Below, one piece after another: positions 25,886-34,666 of a stretch of 64,000 nt of DNA. Below the pieces are notes generated by a model. The model was given only the letters and a program-made list of their open reading frames with translations, was not told where the DNA came from and did not search any database. The translations under genes and the position numbers were made by a program. Origin of the DNA: Gammaproteobacteria bacterium (lineage in GTDB: Bacteria; Pseudomonadota; Gammaproteobacteria; Nevskiales; Nevskiaceae); contig JAPLSB010000009.1 in NCBI GenBank assembly GCA_026398875.1, positions 62,001 to 126,000 of the forward strand, written 5' to 3'. The stretch's first letter is position 1, and every line of letters begins with the position of its first letter.

Positions 25886-26305
25886 TCAACCGGTGATGGC
25901 TGCGGTACGGTCGCGCAGCCACATGCCGGCGACCATCGTGGCGACGAACAACAGGATTTCCGGCGAACCGGCTCCAAGATTGGCGATTGCCGGGCCCGGA
26001 CAGAGACCGGCGATCCCCCAGCCGATGCCGAACAGTGCAGCGCCAAGCAGCAGCTGCGGGTCCAGATCGCGCCGCGTCGGCAACTGGAAGCGCTCTGCAA
26101 ACAGCGGTCGCGCGCTGCGGCGCACCCAGGCAAACACCGGAAAGGTCACCAGCAGCGCTGAGCCCATGACGAAGGCCAGTGACGGATCCCATGCGCCGGT
26201 GACATCGAGAAACGCCACCACCTTGCCGGGATCGGTCATGCCGCCAAGGGCGAGGCCGGCGCCGAACAGCAGCCCCGAGACAAGCGACATCAACGCCGTC
26301 CTCAT
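25886..26305 (-). CDS. YeeE/YedE-family transporter, C-terminal-half subunit
   Basis: A 139-residue membrane protein starting MRTALMSLVSGLLFGAGLAL. GLALGGMTDPGKVVAFLDVT and the conserved cysteine block GIAGLCPGPAIA are the second-half motifs of the YeeE/YedE (TsuA, thiosulfate uptake) family. About four membrane spans. Its ATG overlaps the stop of the first-half gene by 4 bases (ATGA, 26302-26305), so the pair is translationally coupled and presumably assembles into one transporter for thiosulfate or another sulfane sulfur compound. Confidence 0.88.
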   Translation of the reverse strand: MRTALMSLVSGLLFGAGLALGGMTDPGKVVAFLDVTGAWDPSLAFVMGSALLVTFPVFAWVRRSARPLFAERFQLPTRRDLDPQLLLGAALFGIGWGIAGLCPGPAIANLGAGSPEILLFVATMVAGMWLRDRTAAITG

Positions 26306-26748
26306 GACGCGGCACCCAGAAGATGCCGGATCACGAAAACGGTCAACGTGCCGAAGGCCATGAAGGTGATCGTGGCGGTGATCGAGCGTGTCGACAGGCG
26401 GGCGATGCCGCAGACGCCGTGACCCGAGGTACATCCCGAGCCCATTCGCGTGCCGTAGCCGACGATCAATCCAGCGATCGCCATGCCGAGCCAATCCGTT
26501 TGCAGGCGGCCCGCTGGCAGCGCAGTGACCAGCGTCGTCAGCAACACGGCGCCGAGCACCATGCCGCCGAGGAACATCGAACGCCAGCGGCGATCACCGC
26601 CGTTGCCGTCGAGCATCAGCCCGCCCAGTACGCCGCTGACACCAGCGATGCGGCCGTTGAAGACGATCATCACGGCGGCGGCCAGGCCGATCAGCAAGCC
26701 GCCGGCGGCGGCACGCAGCCAGCTGTCGACATCGATCAACACATTCAT
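26302..26748 (-). CDS. YeeE/YedE-family transporter, N-terminal-half subunit
   Basis: A 148-residue membrane protein starting MNVLIDVDSWLRAAAGGLLI. It contains GRIAGVSGVLGGL and the signature GSGCTSGHGVCGIARLSTRS, whose cysteines line the thiosulfate path in TsuA-type proteins. The start at 26748 is preferred to the ATG at 26769 for the membrane topology. It is divergent from a CsoR/CstR-type repressor gene 88 bases away, the arrangement expected for persulfide-controlled sulfur import. Confidence 0.9.
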   Translation of the reverse strand: MNVLIDVDSWLRAAAGGLLIGLAAAVMIVFNGRIAGVSGVLGGLMLDGNGGDRRWRSMFLGGMVLGAVLLTTLVTALPAGRLQTDWLGMAIAGLIVGYGTRMGSGCTSGHGVCGIARLSTRSITATITFMAFGTLTVFVIRHLLGAAS

Positions 26749-26819
26749 GGCAACACAATCTCCTTGCATTCATTGCGGCTGACAGCAACGCTGCCGGCCA
26801 GTACAGTCCCCGGCATTCA

Positions 26820-26847
26820 CACATGGAGTATACGGTATGGGGTATGC
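26820..26847. promoter_or_regulatory. Possible CsoR/CstR-type operator overlapping the repressor start
   Basis: Three GTAT-containing repeats with a G run (GTATACGGTATGGGGTATG, 26828-26846) overlap the repressor ATG at 26837. CsoR-family operators are often G/C runs flanked by ATAC/GTAT. Weak evidence, since strict symmetry is absent. Confidence 0.3.
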
Positions 26848-27169
26848 AGAAGGTGGTCGGAAGCGCGCTGCGAAGCCAGCGCCGGGCACGACGGTTGTGG
26901 CGCCCGGCGAGGATCAGCATCGGCGCGACCTCGTCATGCGACTCAAGCGAGTCGAGGGGCAGATTCGCGGCGTGATGGCGATGATCGAGACCGAGGTTCC
27001 GTGCGATGCGGTGGCCCAGCAACTCGCTGCGGCACGCAAGGCGCTGGACCGCGCGTTCTACGAGATGATGGCCTGCGATTTCGAGCGGGAGATCATTCGC
27101 AGCAGCGACAGCGCGCAGCTCGCCAAGCGGCTGGCCGAAAAAACGCGGCTGCTTGCGAAGTACAGCTGA
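26837..27169 (+). CDS. CsoR/FrmR-family repressor, probably CstR-like persulfide sensor
   Basis: A 110-residue all-helical repressor of the DUF156 family: MRLKRVEGQIRGVMAMIE, VPCDAVAQQLAAARKALDRA and MACDFE. Copper-sensing CsoR uses Cys-His-Cys; here the histidine four residues before the second cysteine is glutamate (EMMAC), leaving just the cysteine pair as in CstR, which senses per- and polysulfides. The divergent sulfur transporter genes support this. The first 30 residues are longer than usual, and a start at 26936 is possible. Confidence 0.82.
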   Translation: MGYAEGGRKRAAKPAPGTTVVAPGEDQHRRDLVMRLKRVEGQIRGVMAMIETEVPCDAVAQQLAAARKALDRAFYEMMACDFEREIIRSSDSAQLAKRLAEKTRLLAKYS

Positions 27170-27297
27170 GCGCTCATGCTGGCATCAGGCGCGATTGCAG
27201 ATCTCGATAACTGGCACATCCTCGGGCCGTCGCCGCGGGACGCCATCGAAATGACCGGGAGCTGTCGCGATGCGCGTTGCGCGTTGCGCGATGGTAT

Positions 27298-29685
27298 TCA
27301 GCGGAGCGACGGCAGCACGCCGATCGACAGCATGAACGCCTCTTCGTCGCTATTCGCCTGCTCAAGCACGCTGCTCGACAGCAGATGACGTCCTCCGGAC
27401 ACGCTCCGGAACTGGCAGCGGGTACCGAACTGGCGGATCTGGTTGCAGGCCGCGATGACGGATGATTGCGGGACCTGCTCGTCCGCGTTCCCGTGGATCA
27501 TGATCACCGGCGGCATGCCGGGTCTCAGGTTGCGGGACGGCGAAATCTCGTTCGAAACCGGGAAGAAATAGTTCGTGCTCGGTGATGCATAGGTGCCATC
27601 ACCTTCCGCGACGTCCACGGCGCCACTGCGGATGGAAATCGCGGCGACCGGGAACGGCGGCGAGCTGCCCGGGTCCGTTGTCGCGGGCGGGAACGGCAGT
27701 CCGGCGAAGAAGGCGCTTCCGCCAGCGGATGATCCACCGGCCACGACGACGCGCATCGGATCAACGCCCAGTGTCGCCGCGTTCTCCATGATCCATTTGA
27801 TGACGCGTCGATTGTCATCGGCAATCGCGACTGGCGAGCTGCCGAAGCGATCGTTGACGCGATAGTCCGGTGCAAAGCCGACGTAACCCGCCTTGTTGGC
27901 CCAGGACTTCGCAGAGCCCACGGCGGACTCCGGATCGCCGTGGTTGTAGCCGCCGCCGAAGAACTGCACTCGGGCAGCGCGGCGATCCTGTGGCTGCCAG
28001 TTCTTGGGGTAGGCCACGAATACGCGCAGCGGAACTGGTGAATGGTCGCGATAGACAAACGCCGTCACGCCATCAAAGGCCGACTTGGTGGCCGAGACTG
28101 AATCGATCGACGTCGTTACCGAAAGCGTCGACGACTGCGATCCGACGCTGAGCTTCACTGACGCGGTCTCGGAGAACCCCGATGGCGCTTTCATCTGGAC
28201 CGTGATGGCGTCGCCCGCGACGGCCGTTCCGGGTGTCGACACGTAACGCCCGCCATTGATGCTGTAGAAGCCGCCGGTGATCTTCACCGCTGCCGGTTTG
28301 GTTGTATTGCGGACTACGACCGGCACGGTGGTCACGATGCTGCCCGGCGGAACCTCTGCACCGGGATACAGGTTGGCGTTGGCCAGCTTGAACGACGCAG
28401 GCACCGTGAGTGTCTTCGCAGTGACTTTCCAGGTCGCTTGCCGGGACTTGCCAAGGCCGTTGCCGATCGTCAGCGTGGCCGACTTGGCCTGACCTGAACT
28501 CGACGGCGAGAGCATTTTCAGCGTCACGATATCGCCGGCTTTCACTTGACCGTTCTGCGCCGTGTACGGCCCGCCATTGACGTTGTATTCGGCCCCGCTG
28601 ATCTTGATGTCCGTCAGGGTATTGATGTTGGTGACCGCGACCGGGGAGCTGATGGCCTCGGTCGCCGGCGGCACTGACAGCGCCCGGAATGCAAAGGCGT
28701 CGGGGACCTGATCGACTGCAGCGGTGCTCTGCACTTCGAACGAGGCGCTGACACCGCCGATCGTGATCGAGCCGGTCCGGATGTCATTCAGCATCGGGCC
28801 GGCAACGACATACAGCGCCACCCGATCTCCGGAATTGACGACACCGGGCGCTGCGGAAAAGACGCCGCCATTGATCTGGAAGGCCGTCCCGTCGGTGCTG
28901 ACGATCGAGGTCGGCGCGGAAATGCCTTTGACGGTGATGGTCGAACTGGTTTGCCCGAGTGCCGGCAGCGCGCGAACCGGCCCGGAGAACCGGATGGCAT
29001 CCGGAACGGTGTCGGCGCCTTTGTTGATGACCGAAAACGGCGCACTGCGATTGCCGACCGTGAGGTTTGCACTGGCGCTGCCGCCGAGCCCGGACGCGGC
29101 GGTGACAGCGACACGGATGGTGTCGCTGTTCACGGCCAGTCCATCCGCTGTGCTCCACGTGCCGCCATTGATGCTGTAGCGCCCGCCGGTAACCGACACT
29201 GGCACTGCTGCATTCACACCGGACACCGTGACCGCAGCGCTGACGTATTCGGTATCGGCATTGGCTCCGATCACCGGCGGGAACCGGAAGATGTCGGGCA
29301 TCGCGCGGCGTGCAACGCTGCTCACCACAAATGGGCTGCTGACGCTGCCGACCGTGATGGTTGACCCCGCGCTTATACCGAACTCGTTCGGCGCTGTGAG
29401 CTTCACGCGCACGCTGTCGCCATTGCGCACCGTACCGAGGCTCGACGTGAAAGCGGCACCGTTGATGCTGTAGGTGCCGGCCGACACGCTGATCGTGGAT
29501 TCGAGGTCGAGGCCGTAAATCGTGAACGCATCGCTCACCTGTTCCGTGCCCGGCACGGCATCACGCTTCGGCGCAATGCTGAACCCATCCGGCTCTGAAC
29601 CTGCGCCGGAGGCTGGTGACGCGATCGCCGCGCAAAAGCAGACCGAAAGCGCAAACCTGGGGATGAACGATGTGATGGATGTCAT
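27298..29685 (-). CDS. Secreted multi-repeat protein with C-terminal alpha/beta-hydrolase (esterase-like) domain
   Basis: A 795-residue exported protein with signal peptide MTSITSFIPRFALSVCFCAA ending ASPASGAG. Residues about 30-500 are five Ig-like repeats of 90-100 residues, each with a YSINGG-type core (YSINGAAF, YSINGGTW, FQINGGVF, YNVNGGPY, YSINGGRY), a GDxVxVK strand and an SxxLTVGS ending. The last 280 residues are a hydrolase of the acetyl-esterase/lipase type: FFGGGYNHG oxyanion region, serine elbow GGSSAGG, HGNADEQVP with the acidic residue, and GGRHLL with the histidine. It may be a surface-bound depolymerase or esterase whose repeats bind a polymer. Confidence 0.85.
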   Translation of the reverse strand: MTSITSFIPRFALSVCFCAAIASPASGAGSEPDGFSIAPKRDAVPGTEQVSDAFTIYGLDLESTISVSAGTYSINGAAFTSSLGTVRNGDSVRVKLTAPNEFGISAGSTITVGSVSSPFVVSSVARRAMPDIFRFPPVIGANADTEYVSAAVTVSGVNAAVPVSVTGGRYSINGGTWSTADGLAVNSDTIRVAVTAASGLGGSASANLTVGNRSAPFSVINKGADTVPDAIRFSGPVRALPALGQTSSTITVKGISAPTSIVSTDGTAFQINGGVFSAAPGVVNSGDRVALYVVAGPMLNDIRTGSITIGGVSASFEVQSTAAVDQVPDAFAFRALSVPPATEAISSPVAVTNINTLTDIKISGAEYNVNGGPYTAQNGQVKAGDIVTLKMLSPSSSGQAKSATLTIGNGLGKSRQATWKVTAKTLTVPASFKLANANLYPGAEVPPGSIVTTVPVVVRNTTKPAAVKITGGFYSINGGRYVSTPGTAVAGDAITVQMKAPSGFSETASVKLSVGSQSSTLSVTTSIDSVSATKSAFDGVTAFVYRDHSPVPLRVFVAYPKNWQPQDRRAARVQFFGGGYNHGDPESAVGSAKSWANKAGYVGFAPDYRVNDRFGSSPVAIADDNRRVIKWIMENAATLGVDPMRVVVAGGSSAGGSAFFAGLPFPPATTDPGSSPPFPVAAISIRSGAVDVAEGDGTYASPSTNYFFPVSNEISPSRNLRPGMPPVIMIHGNADEQVPQSSVIAACNQIRQFGTRCQFRSVSGGRHLLSSSVLEQANSDEEAFMLSIGVLPSLR

Positions 29686-30293
29686 GACTGCACCCGATGA
29701 TCGACAAGCCAAAAATTTCTTTGCTGATTCAGCCGTCAAGCTGGCTGGCGACGCCATGTTCGAGAAACAGCTTTTGTGGTGTCACTCAAAAAAGCGTGAT
29801 CCGAGGGTGTCGGACCGCGAAATCCTCGCCGCCGCGCCTGCCTTTGTCAGCAGCAAACCGTACCCGAAGGCGTCTTGTATCCGCACCACTCGGATGGCTG
29901 CGGGGCGCCCGATTGATTGAATCAATCCCCGGCTCAATCCGTAACTTATCGAAGCCTTTGGCATCGGTCTTTAGGCCTCTGAACCGAGCGCAACACCGTA
30001 GATCATGATGTCCGACCCTGAGGAATCGAGGTACTCATCAATCGCAACTATTCAAGTCGCTCTTACTCGACGCACCGCTGGAATCGTAGTTGATGAGCAG
30101 CGCATGTTTTTCACGGAACTGTGACGTAGCGCACGCTTGTTCCCGAGTGCTGCCCCGTCCGCTGCACGCCGATTCTCAGCGCATGGATTGCTGGTACAGG
30201 CATCCGAAACGACGGAACGTCATTGGGCGCGGGATTGGACTGAAATGTCCCCGAACGCATCGATGCAGTAGCGGCAGCGCAGTGCCGCCGTGC
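29686..30293. other. 600-base intergenic region without a recognised gene
   Basis: No frame here shows family motifs or codon use like the neighbours. The palindrome GATTGATT-G-AATCAATC (29911-29927) is the only striking structure; it lies about 225 bases upstream of the esterase gene and could be a regulator site. Confidence 0.5.
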
Positions 30294-30683
30294 TCAGTTA
30301 TCCACTGCGCCAGCGTTGATCCAGCGCAGGATCAGATCAAGCTGACCGTCATCGAGCGGCCGTGGCGGATCGTTCATCGGCATGCGGTTGCCGCTGCCGC
30401 CTGCGGCCAGCTGGGTGCCGCGCAGCTTGTGGATCAGATAGCTCTGCTCAGGCGCACCTGGCGTCACGCGCGGCATCGGCGCTTCGGTGCTGACCGCCAG
30501 CAGCGACGCCCGGGCGACTCTGCGCCCCAGATTCAGGCCGCCGTTCTCGGCACCGGTGACATGACAGAACACGCACTGGCCATCGAGGATCGGCTGGATC
30601 TGCGTCTTGAAGCTGACGGCCGCCTCGTCGGCCATCGCGACTGTCGTTGCGACGAACAGCGCAGCTGCGAGGTACGGCCTCAT
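30294..30683 (-). CDS. Exported c-type cytochrome, monohaem
   Basis: A 129-residue protein with signal peptide MRPYLAAALFVATTVAMADE. One haem site, CVFCH, and a probable methionine ligand in GNRMPMNDP. The shape (IQPILDGQCVFCH ... DGQLDLILRWINAG) is that of small periplasmic cytochromes paired with dehydrogenases. Its ATG overlaps the flavoprotein stop by 4 bases (30680-30683), so the two are translationally coupled; it likely takes electrons from that flavoprotein. Confidence 0.87.
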   Translation of the reverse strand: MRPYLAAALFVATTVAMADEAAVSFKTQIQPILDGQCVFCHVTGAENGGLNLGRRVARASLLAVSTEAPMPRVTPGAPEQSYLIHKLRGTQLAAGGSGNRMPMNDPPRPLDDGQLDLILRWINAGAVDN

Positions 30684-32476
30684 GCGCGAACGGCCTCGTC
30701 CGCGGCCGCTGCACCGGCCAGATAGCCGAAGGTCATTGCCGGGCCGATCGTGCCGCCACCGGCCCAGTAAGCAGCTCCTGCCGGGCTGGCGATGCAGTTG
30801 CCAGCCGCATACAGCCGCGGGATCGGTTGCGACTTCGCATCGAGCACCTGCCCCTTGGCGTTGATCACCGGACCGCCCTTGGTGTCGAGCGTGCCGGCGC
30901 CGAGGATCACCGCGTAGTACGGGCCGCTATCGGCAATCGGGTGCATCGTGATGTTCGAGTACGGGTTCGGCGCCTTGGCGGCATTCATGAACTGGAACGC
31001 GATCTCGATGCTCGCCTGACCGCGCGAGTAGTCCTCATCGATACCTTTCTTCGCTGCCGTGTTGTAGCGCCTGATCGTGCTGCGCAGAGTCGCGACGAAA
31101 TCCGGGGCGAGCGTGAGTCCACCGGTGCGTGTGGCGATGCCGGCCAGCCGCGCATCGATGTTCGCGGCGAGCTGTTCGAGTGTTGCGCCTTCGATGATCT
31201 GATCGAGCTTCGCGTTGGCGGCAGGAATCGGGTCGTAGCCAGCGTAGTGCTTGGCGGTGCGCGCGTCCCAGATCATGAAGCCGAGCAGGTTCGGGTATTC
31301 GCCCTTCACCGGGTCCCAGGTGAAGTGGGCCTGGGTGCGCTCGTTGTACTGGATCTTCTCGTTGACGAAGCGGCGGCCATGGCGGTTGACCTGGATCATG
31401 CTGTCGCCCGGCGTTGACCAGACATCGACCGGCACGCTGCGCGTCTTCAGCGCCACTTCGACCGGCACCTGCCCCCACCAGGCGTTGCTCATGTTGCCGA
31501 GCACGGCTCCGGCGCGCTGCGCGATGGCGACGAAATCACCGGTGCTGCCGGGTGCTGCGCAGCCGCCCCAGATGTGGCCCTTCAGATGGCTGCGCGTCAG
31601 TTCCGGGTTGTGGGTGAAGCCGCCACTGGCGAAGACGACGGCGCGCTTCGCCTTGAAGGCAACCGGCGCGGCATCGCCGCGATCGACCATCAGGCCATTG
31701 ATCACGCCGCCGGCGTCGCGGGTGACGTCGAGTACGGCATGGTCGAGCAGCAGCTGGATCGGCAGCCTGTCGAAGCCTTGCTGCAAGGCCCAGAGCAGCG
31801 ATTCGCCGGAGCCGCCATTGTTCGGCCAGATCACCCGGTCGGGATGGCCGCTGACATCGGGTACCAGCGAGCGGCCGCGATGCACGGTGTTCTCCTTGAT
31901 GTCCGAGTAGTAGTCGGGATACGCCTTGCCCTCCCAGGTGGTCCACGGCACCAGTTTCAGGCCAGTGGTCGCAACCAGGGTGTCGACCACGCGGCTCGCG
32001 TTGTCGTAGAACGCGGCCAGCAGGTCGAACTCAGGCTGGCTGATGCCGAGCAGCTGATCGTTGGCGACGTAAAGCTGCGGATGCGCCAGCCGCACCATGT
32101 AGCGCAGCGCGTCGATACGGGTGTCTGCGACACCCTGGCTTTTCAGCCAGGCGTTGTCGGGAATCCAGAACACGCCGCCGGACTTGGCGGTGGTGCCGCC
32201 CTTGAACGGCAGTTTCTCCAGAATGATCACGCTGGCGCCACGGCTGGTCGCCGCCAGAGCTGCCGCCGTGCCGGCAACACCGCTGCCGACGATCAGCACG
32301 TCGGCTTCGGCCACCCAGTCCGGAGCGCCGGCAGCCTCCGCCTGCGCCGGCAGCAGCGAAGCGGAGGCCGCGAACGAGCCGGCGGCAAGGCCCTTGAGCA
32401 CGGCACGTCGCGAATGCACCGCTTCATCGGCGGCAACGGGAACTGCGGCCGCATCGCGGCGCTCATGCTGGGTCAT
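30680..32476 (-). CDS. Tat-exported FAD oxidoreductase, 3-ketosteroid dehydrogenase/fumarate reductase-like
   Basis: A 598-residue flavoprotein. The N-terminus carries a Tat signal, SRRAVLKGLAAGSFAASASL. FAD binding is by VLIVGSGVAGTAAAL, with the KGGTTAKSGG loop typical of the family. The C-terminus, AAYWAGGGTIGPAMTFGYLA, matches the KstD block YPGxGxTIGPAMTFGYLA, keeping the tyrosine and glycines that bind the 3-keto group. Export and coupling to a cytochrome c mean that electrons go to the respiratory chain from the periplasm, unlike the usual cytoplasmic KstD. The substrate is probably an alicyclic ketone or steroid. Confidence 0.88.
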   Translation of the reverse strand: MTQHERRDAAAVPVAADEAVHSRRAVLKGLAAGSFAASASLLPAQAEAAGAPDWVAEADVLIVGSGVAGTAAALAATSRGASVIILEKLPFKGGTTAKSGGVFWIPDNAWLKSQGVADTRIDALRYMVRLAHPQLYVANDQLLGISQPEFDLLAAFYDNASRVVDTLVATTGLKLVPWTTWEGKAYPDYYSDIKENTVHRGRSLVPDVSGHPDRVIWPNNGGSGESLLWALQQGFDRLPIQLLLDHAVLDVTRDAGGVINGLMVDRGDAAPVAFKAKRAVVFASGGFTHNPELTRSHLKGHIWGGCAAPGSTGDFVAIAQRAGAVLGNMSNAWWGQVPVEVALKTRSVPVDVWSTPGDSMIQVNRHGRRFVNEKIQYNERTQAHFTWDPVKGEYPNLLGFMIWDARTAKHYAGYDPIPAANAKLDQIIEGATLEQLAANIDARLAGIATRTGGLTLAPDFVATLRSTIRRYNTAAKKGIDEDYSRGQASIEIAFQFMNAAKAPNPYSNITMHPIADSGPYYAVILGAGTLDTKGGPVINAKGQVLDAKSQPIPRLYAAGNCIASPAGAAYWAGGGTIGPAMTFGYLAGAAAADEAVRA

Positions 32477-32539
32477 CCGATACTCCCCTCTGCCGTGGCC
32501 GAGTTCCGGCCGCAGTCGTTGTAATGGTCCTGCTTCGCC

Positions 32540-33817
32540 TCAGCGCAGCGCGTCGGCGACGCGATCGGCCTTGACCCACTTGTCGAGCACATGCAGCGAA
32601 TGCCGGATCAGCATTTCCGCGTCCTGCAGGATCATCGTGTCCTTCGCACCCGACTCCAGTCCGCGCTGGATGCGCTCGCAGTTGGTGACGTCCTCCAGCA
32701 CCACTTCGGCCCAGCGGCAGGCGTAGTGCTCCAGTTGCAGGCGGTGGCGGATCGACATCGTTTTCGGGATGTAGATCTTCAAGGTCCAGTGCGTGCGGTC
32801 ATGGGCGACCGGCCAGAACTCGTGCGTCCAGAAGCCGCCGGTGGAATAGTCGATGTTGAAGTTCGGGAAGATCCAGGTGACATCAGCCGACCAGCACGGG
32901 TCCTTGGTCGGGTTGATCGCCGGATGCGCGGTCAGTGCGGCGGCGTTGTCGCTGGCATCGCCGCCGAGCACGCCGCCGGTGTCCTGCACGTAAACCAGCG
33001 CTTCCACCTTCGATGTCGGCGCCGGCACGTAGTCCGGATTGCCATAGGCCGAGAAGTGGCGATGAATGCCATGCGCCATCGCGCTCAGTGGCCGGGCGTA
33101 GCGGTTTTCCTCCGGATGCGCGAAGCCCGGTGCCAAGGTGGCCGGATGCAGGCTCGGCACGTGGTAGGGCTCGGCGAACGCGTCGGCGATCAGCTTCCAG
33201 TTGGCCTTGAAGTCGGCCTGGATGACGATCGTCTCGTCGAGATTGAAATACGGCACGCCGGCGTAGCGTGTGCCGAACGGGCCGAGAAACTCGGCCAGCG
33301 ACACTTCCGGCTTGCTTTGGTGATTCAGGAAGATGAAGCCTTCCCAGATGTCACAGCTGATCGGCGTCAGCCCGCAGGTCTTCTTGTCGAGATCGAAGAA
33401 GTGCTTCTGATCCGGCACGCCGATCAGCTCGCCGTCATTCCGGTACTGCCAATTGTGATACCGGCAGACCAGCCGCTCGGCCACACCGCAGGTCTGGTTG
33501 ACCACCAGATTGCCGCGGTGGCTGCAGACGTTGTGGAACGCGCGGATCCGGTCGTGCTTGTCGCGCGTCACCAGCACCGAGGCCTTCCAGATCTCGATGT
33601 CCTTGGTGAAGTAGCTGTTGATTTGCGGCAACTGCTCGATCCGGCCGATGCACAGCCAGGCGCGCTTGAAGACGCGCTCGCGTTCCAGTTCGAAGAATGC
33701 CGGCGAGCGATACGGCTCGACCGACACCGGCCCGGTCGCAAGACCGGCGGCGTGGGTGAAGCTGCGCTCGTCGATGACGTGCTTGCGCGCGGCTGGCTTT
33801 TCGATCACTGCACTCAT
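32540..33817 (-). CDS. Rieske non-haem iron aromatic-ring-hydroxylating oxygenase, large subunit
   Basis: A 425-residue oxygenase starting MSAVIEKPAARKHVIDERSF. The Rieske cluster ligands are C98, H100, C118 and H121 (CSHRG ... CRYHNW). The mononuclear iron site is in NWKLIADAFAEPYHVPSLH, with H219 and H224. The ATG at 33817 gives normal length; the longer frame adds an implausible Arg-rich tail. No small subunit or ferredoxin is nearby, so it may act as a homotrimer with an unlinked reductase. It belongs to the operon with the tautomerase and the KstD-like flavoprotein. Confidence 0.92.
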   Translation of the reverse strand: MSAVIEKPAARKHVIDERSFTHAAGLATGPVSVEPYRSPAFFELERERVFKRAWLCIGRIEQLPQINSYFTKDIEIWKASVLVTRDKHDRIRAFHNVCSHRGNLVVNQTCGVAERLVCRYHNWQYRNDGELIGVPDQKHFFDLDKKTCGLTPISCDIWEGFIFLNHQSKPEVSLAEFLGPFGTRYAGVPYFNLDETIVIQADFKANWKLIADAFAEPYHVPSLHPATLAPGFAHPEENRYARPLSAMAHGIHRHFSAYGNPDYVPAPTSKVEALVYVQDTGGVLGGDASDNAAALTAHPAINPTKDPCWSADVTWIFPNFNIDYSTGGFWTHEFWPVAHDRTHWTLKIYIPKTMSIRHRLQLEHYACRWAEVVLEDVTNCERIQRGLESGAKDTMILQDAEMLIRHSLHVLDKWVKADRVADALR

Positions 33818-33833
33818 GGGTCTTCGCTCCGGT

Positions 33834-34193
33834 TCAGATGCGGCCGCCGTGCGGCCACGGACCCTGGGTGATCCGCACGGCACTCGGCCAGGTCGATTCA
33901 TGGGCGCGCGGCGCGCCGTGCATCTCGACGGCGATCGCCGCGTGGTTCATTGCCAGCAGCAGCTTGAACAGGCGTTCGCTGGCCGGCGGCATCTGGCCCA
34001 GCTTGAACTGCTCGCAGTGGACGATCGCCTGCTCTGCGCGCGCGACGATGGCGTCGTAGAAGCGCTGGATATCGTCCATCTCGGCGGTGGAACGGGCAGC
34101 GCGGCGCTGGTCATTGCTGTCCAGCACCCAGTACGGCACGAAGGCTTCGAGTTCCTCGAAGCCCGGCGGCAGGCTTGGGCTTGCTACGGTCAT
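33834..34193 (-). CDS. Conserved small protein of a Rieske oxygenase operon, function unknown
   Basis: A 119-residue cytoplasmic protein, starting MTVASPSLPPGFEELEAFVP, with no signal peptide. The middle is helical and charged (FYDAIVARAEQAIVHCEQFK), and the end is RITQGPWPHGGRI. I recognise no domain. It lies 16 bases upstream of the oxygenase gene, a spacing suggesting coupled translation and perhaps an accessory or small-subunit-like role. Confidence 0.75.
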   Translation of the reverse strand: MTVASPSLPPGFEELEAFVPYWVLDSNDQRRAARSTAEMDDIQRFYDAIVARAEQAIVHCEQFKLGQMPPASERLFKLLLAMNHAAIAVEMHGAPRAHESTWPSAVRITQGPWPHGGRI

Positions 34194-34271
34194 GCGGCGT
34201 TCTCCTCATCGCACGGTTGTTTCACGTTGGCTCGTCCGCTTCTGGTGGCGGATCGGCCGGGCACTGCAGGT

Positions 34272-34523
34272 CTACTTCAGGACGGCATCGATCTCCGGGC
34301 TGGCGACCCGCACGGCTTCGCGGCGCCGTTGCGACAGCGGCAGTTCGCCCGCCGTGATGCCGGCCAGCGCGAAGTGTTCCTGCGCAAGTTCGTGGATCAG
34401 CACGCGTACCGAATCCTTCGGCACGCCGAGCGCGGCCACTGCCGCCTCGCTGAGCGCGGCATGCAGCGCGCGCTTCTGGGCGACGCTGCGGCCCTCAAGC
34501 ATGTTGACCTGGATGATCGGCAT
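34272..34523 (-). CDS. 4-oxalocrotonate tautomerase-family protein
   Basis: An 83-residue protein beginning MPIIQVNMLEGRSVAQKRAL. Proline follows the initiator methionine, giving the N-terminal catalytic proline of the tautomerase superfamily, and VRVLIHELAQEHFALAG carries the conserved second strand. The start at 34523 is fixed by the need for Pro1. It is the first gene of the oxygenase operon; such enzymes isomerise dienol acids after ring cleavage. Confidence 0.87.
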   Translation of the reverse strand: MPIIQVNMLEGRSVAQKRALHAALSEAAVAALGVPKDSVRVLIHELAQEHFALAGITAGELPLSQRRREAVRVASPEIDAVLK

Positions 34524-34666
34524 CGGTGTTGCGCGCCTCCGGGCGGTGCTGCGCCTTGCAGGTGCTGCCGAAGCTAGTGGCGACGGCTGCATCCGTCTAA
34601 TACCTTTGGCCCGATCGGGTGATACAAGATCGGCATCGCCCACCGTTGAATTGGAGCGAATTCGAT

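Noticed and set aside
29782..29964. 60-residue minus-strand frame in the 600-base gap
   Set aside because: No ribosome site, no similarity, and codon use unlike neighbours.
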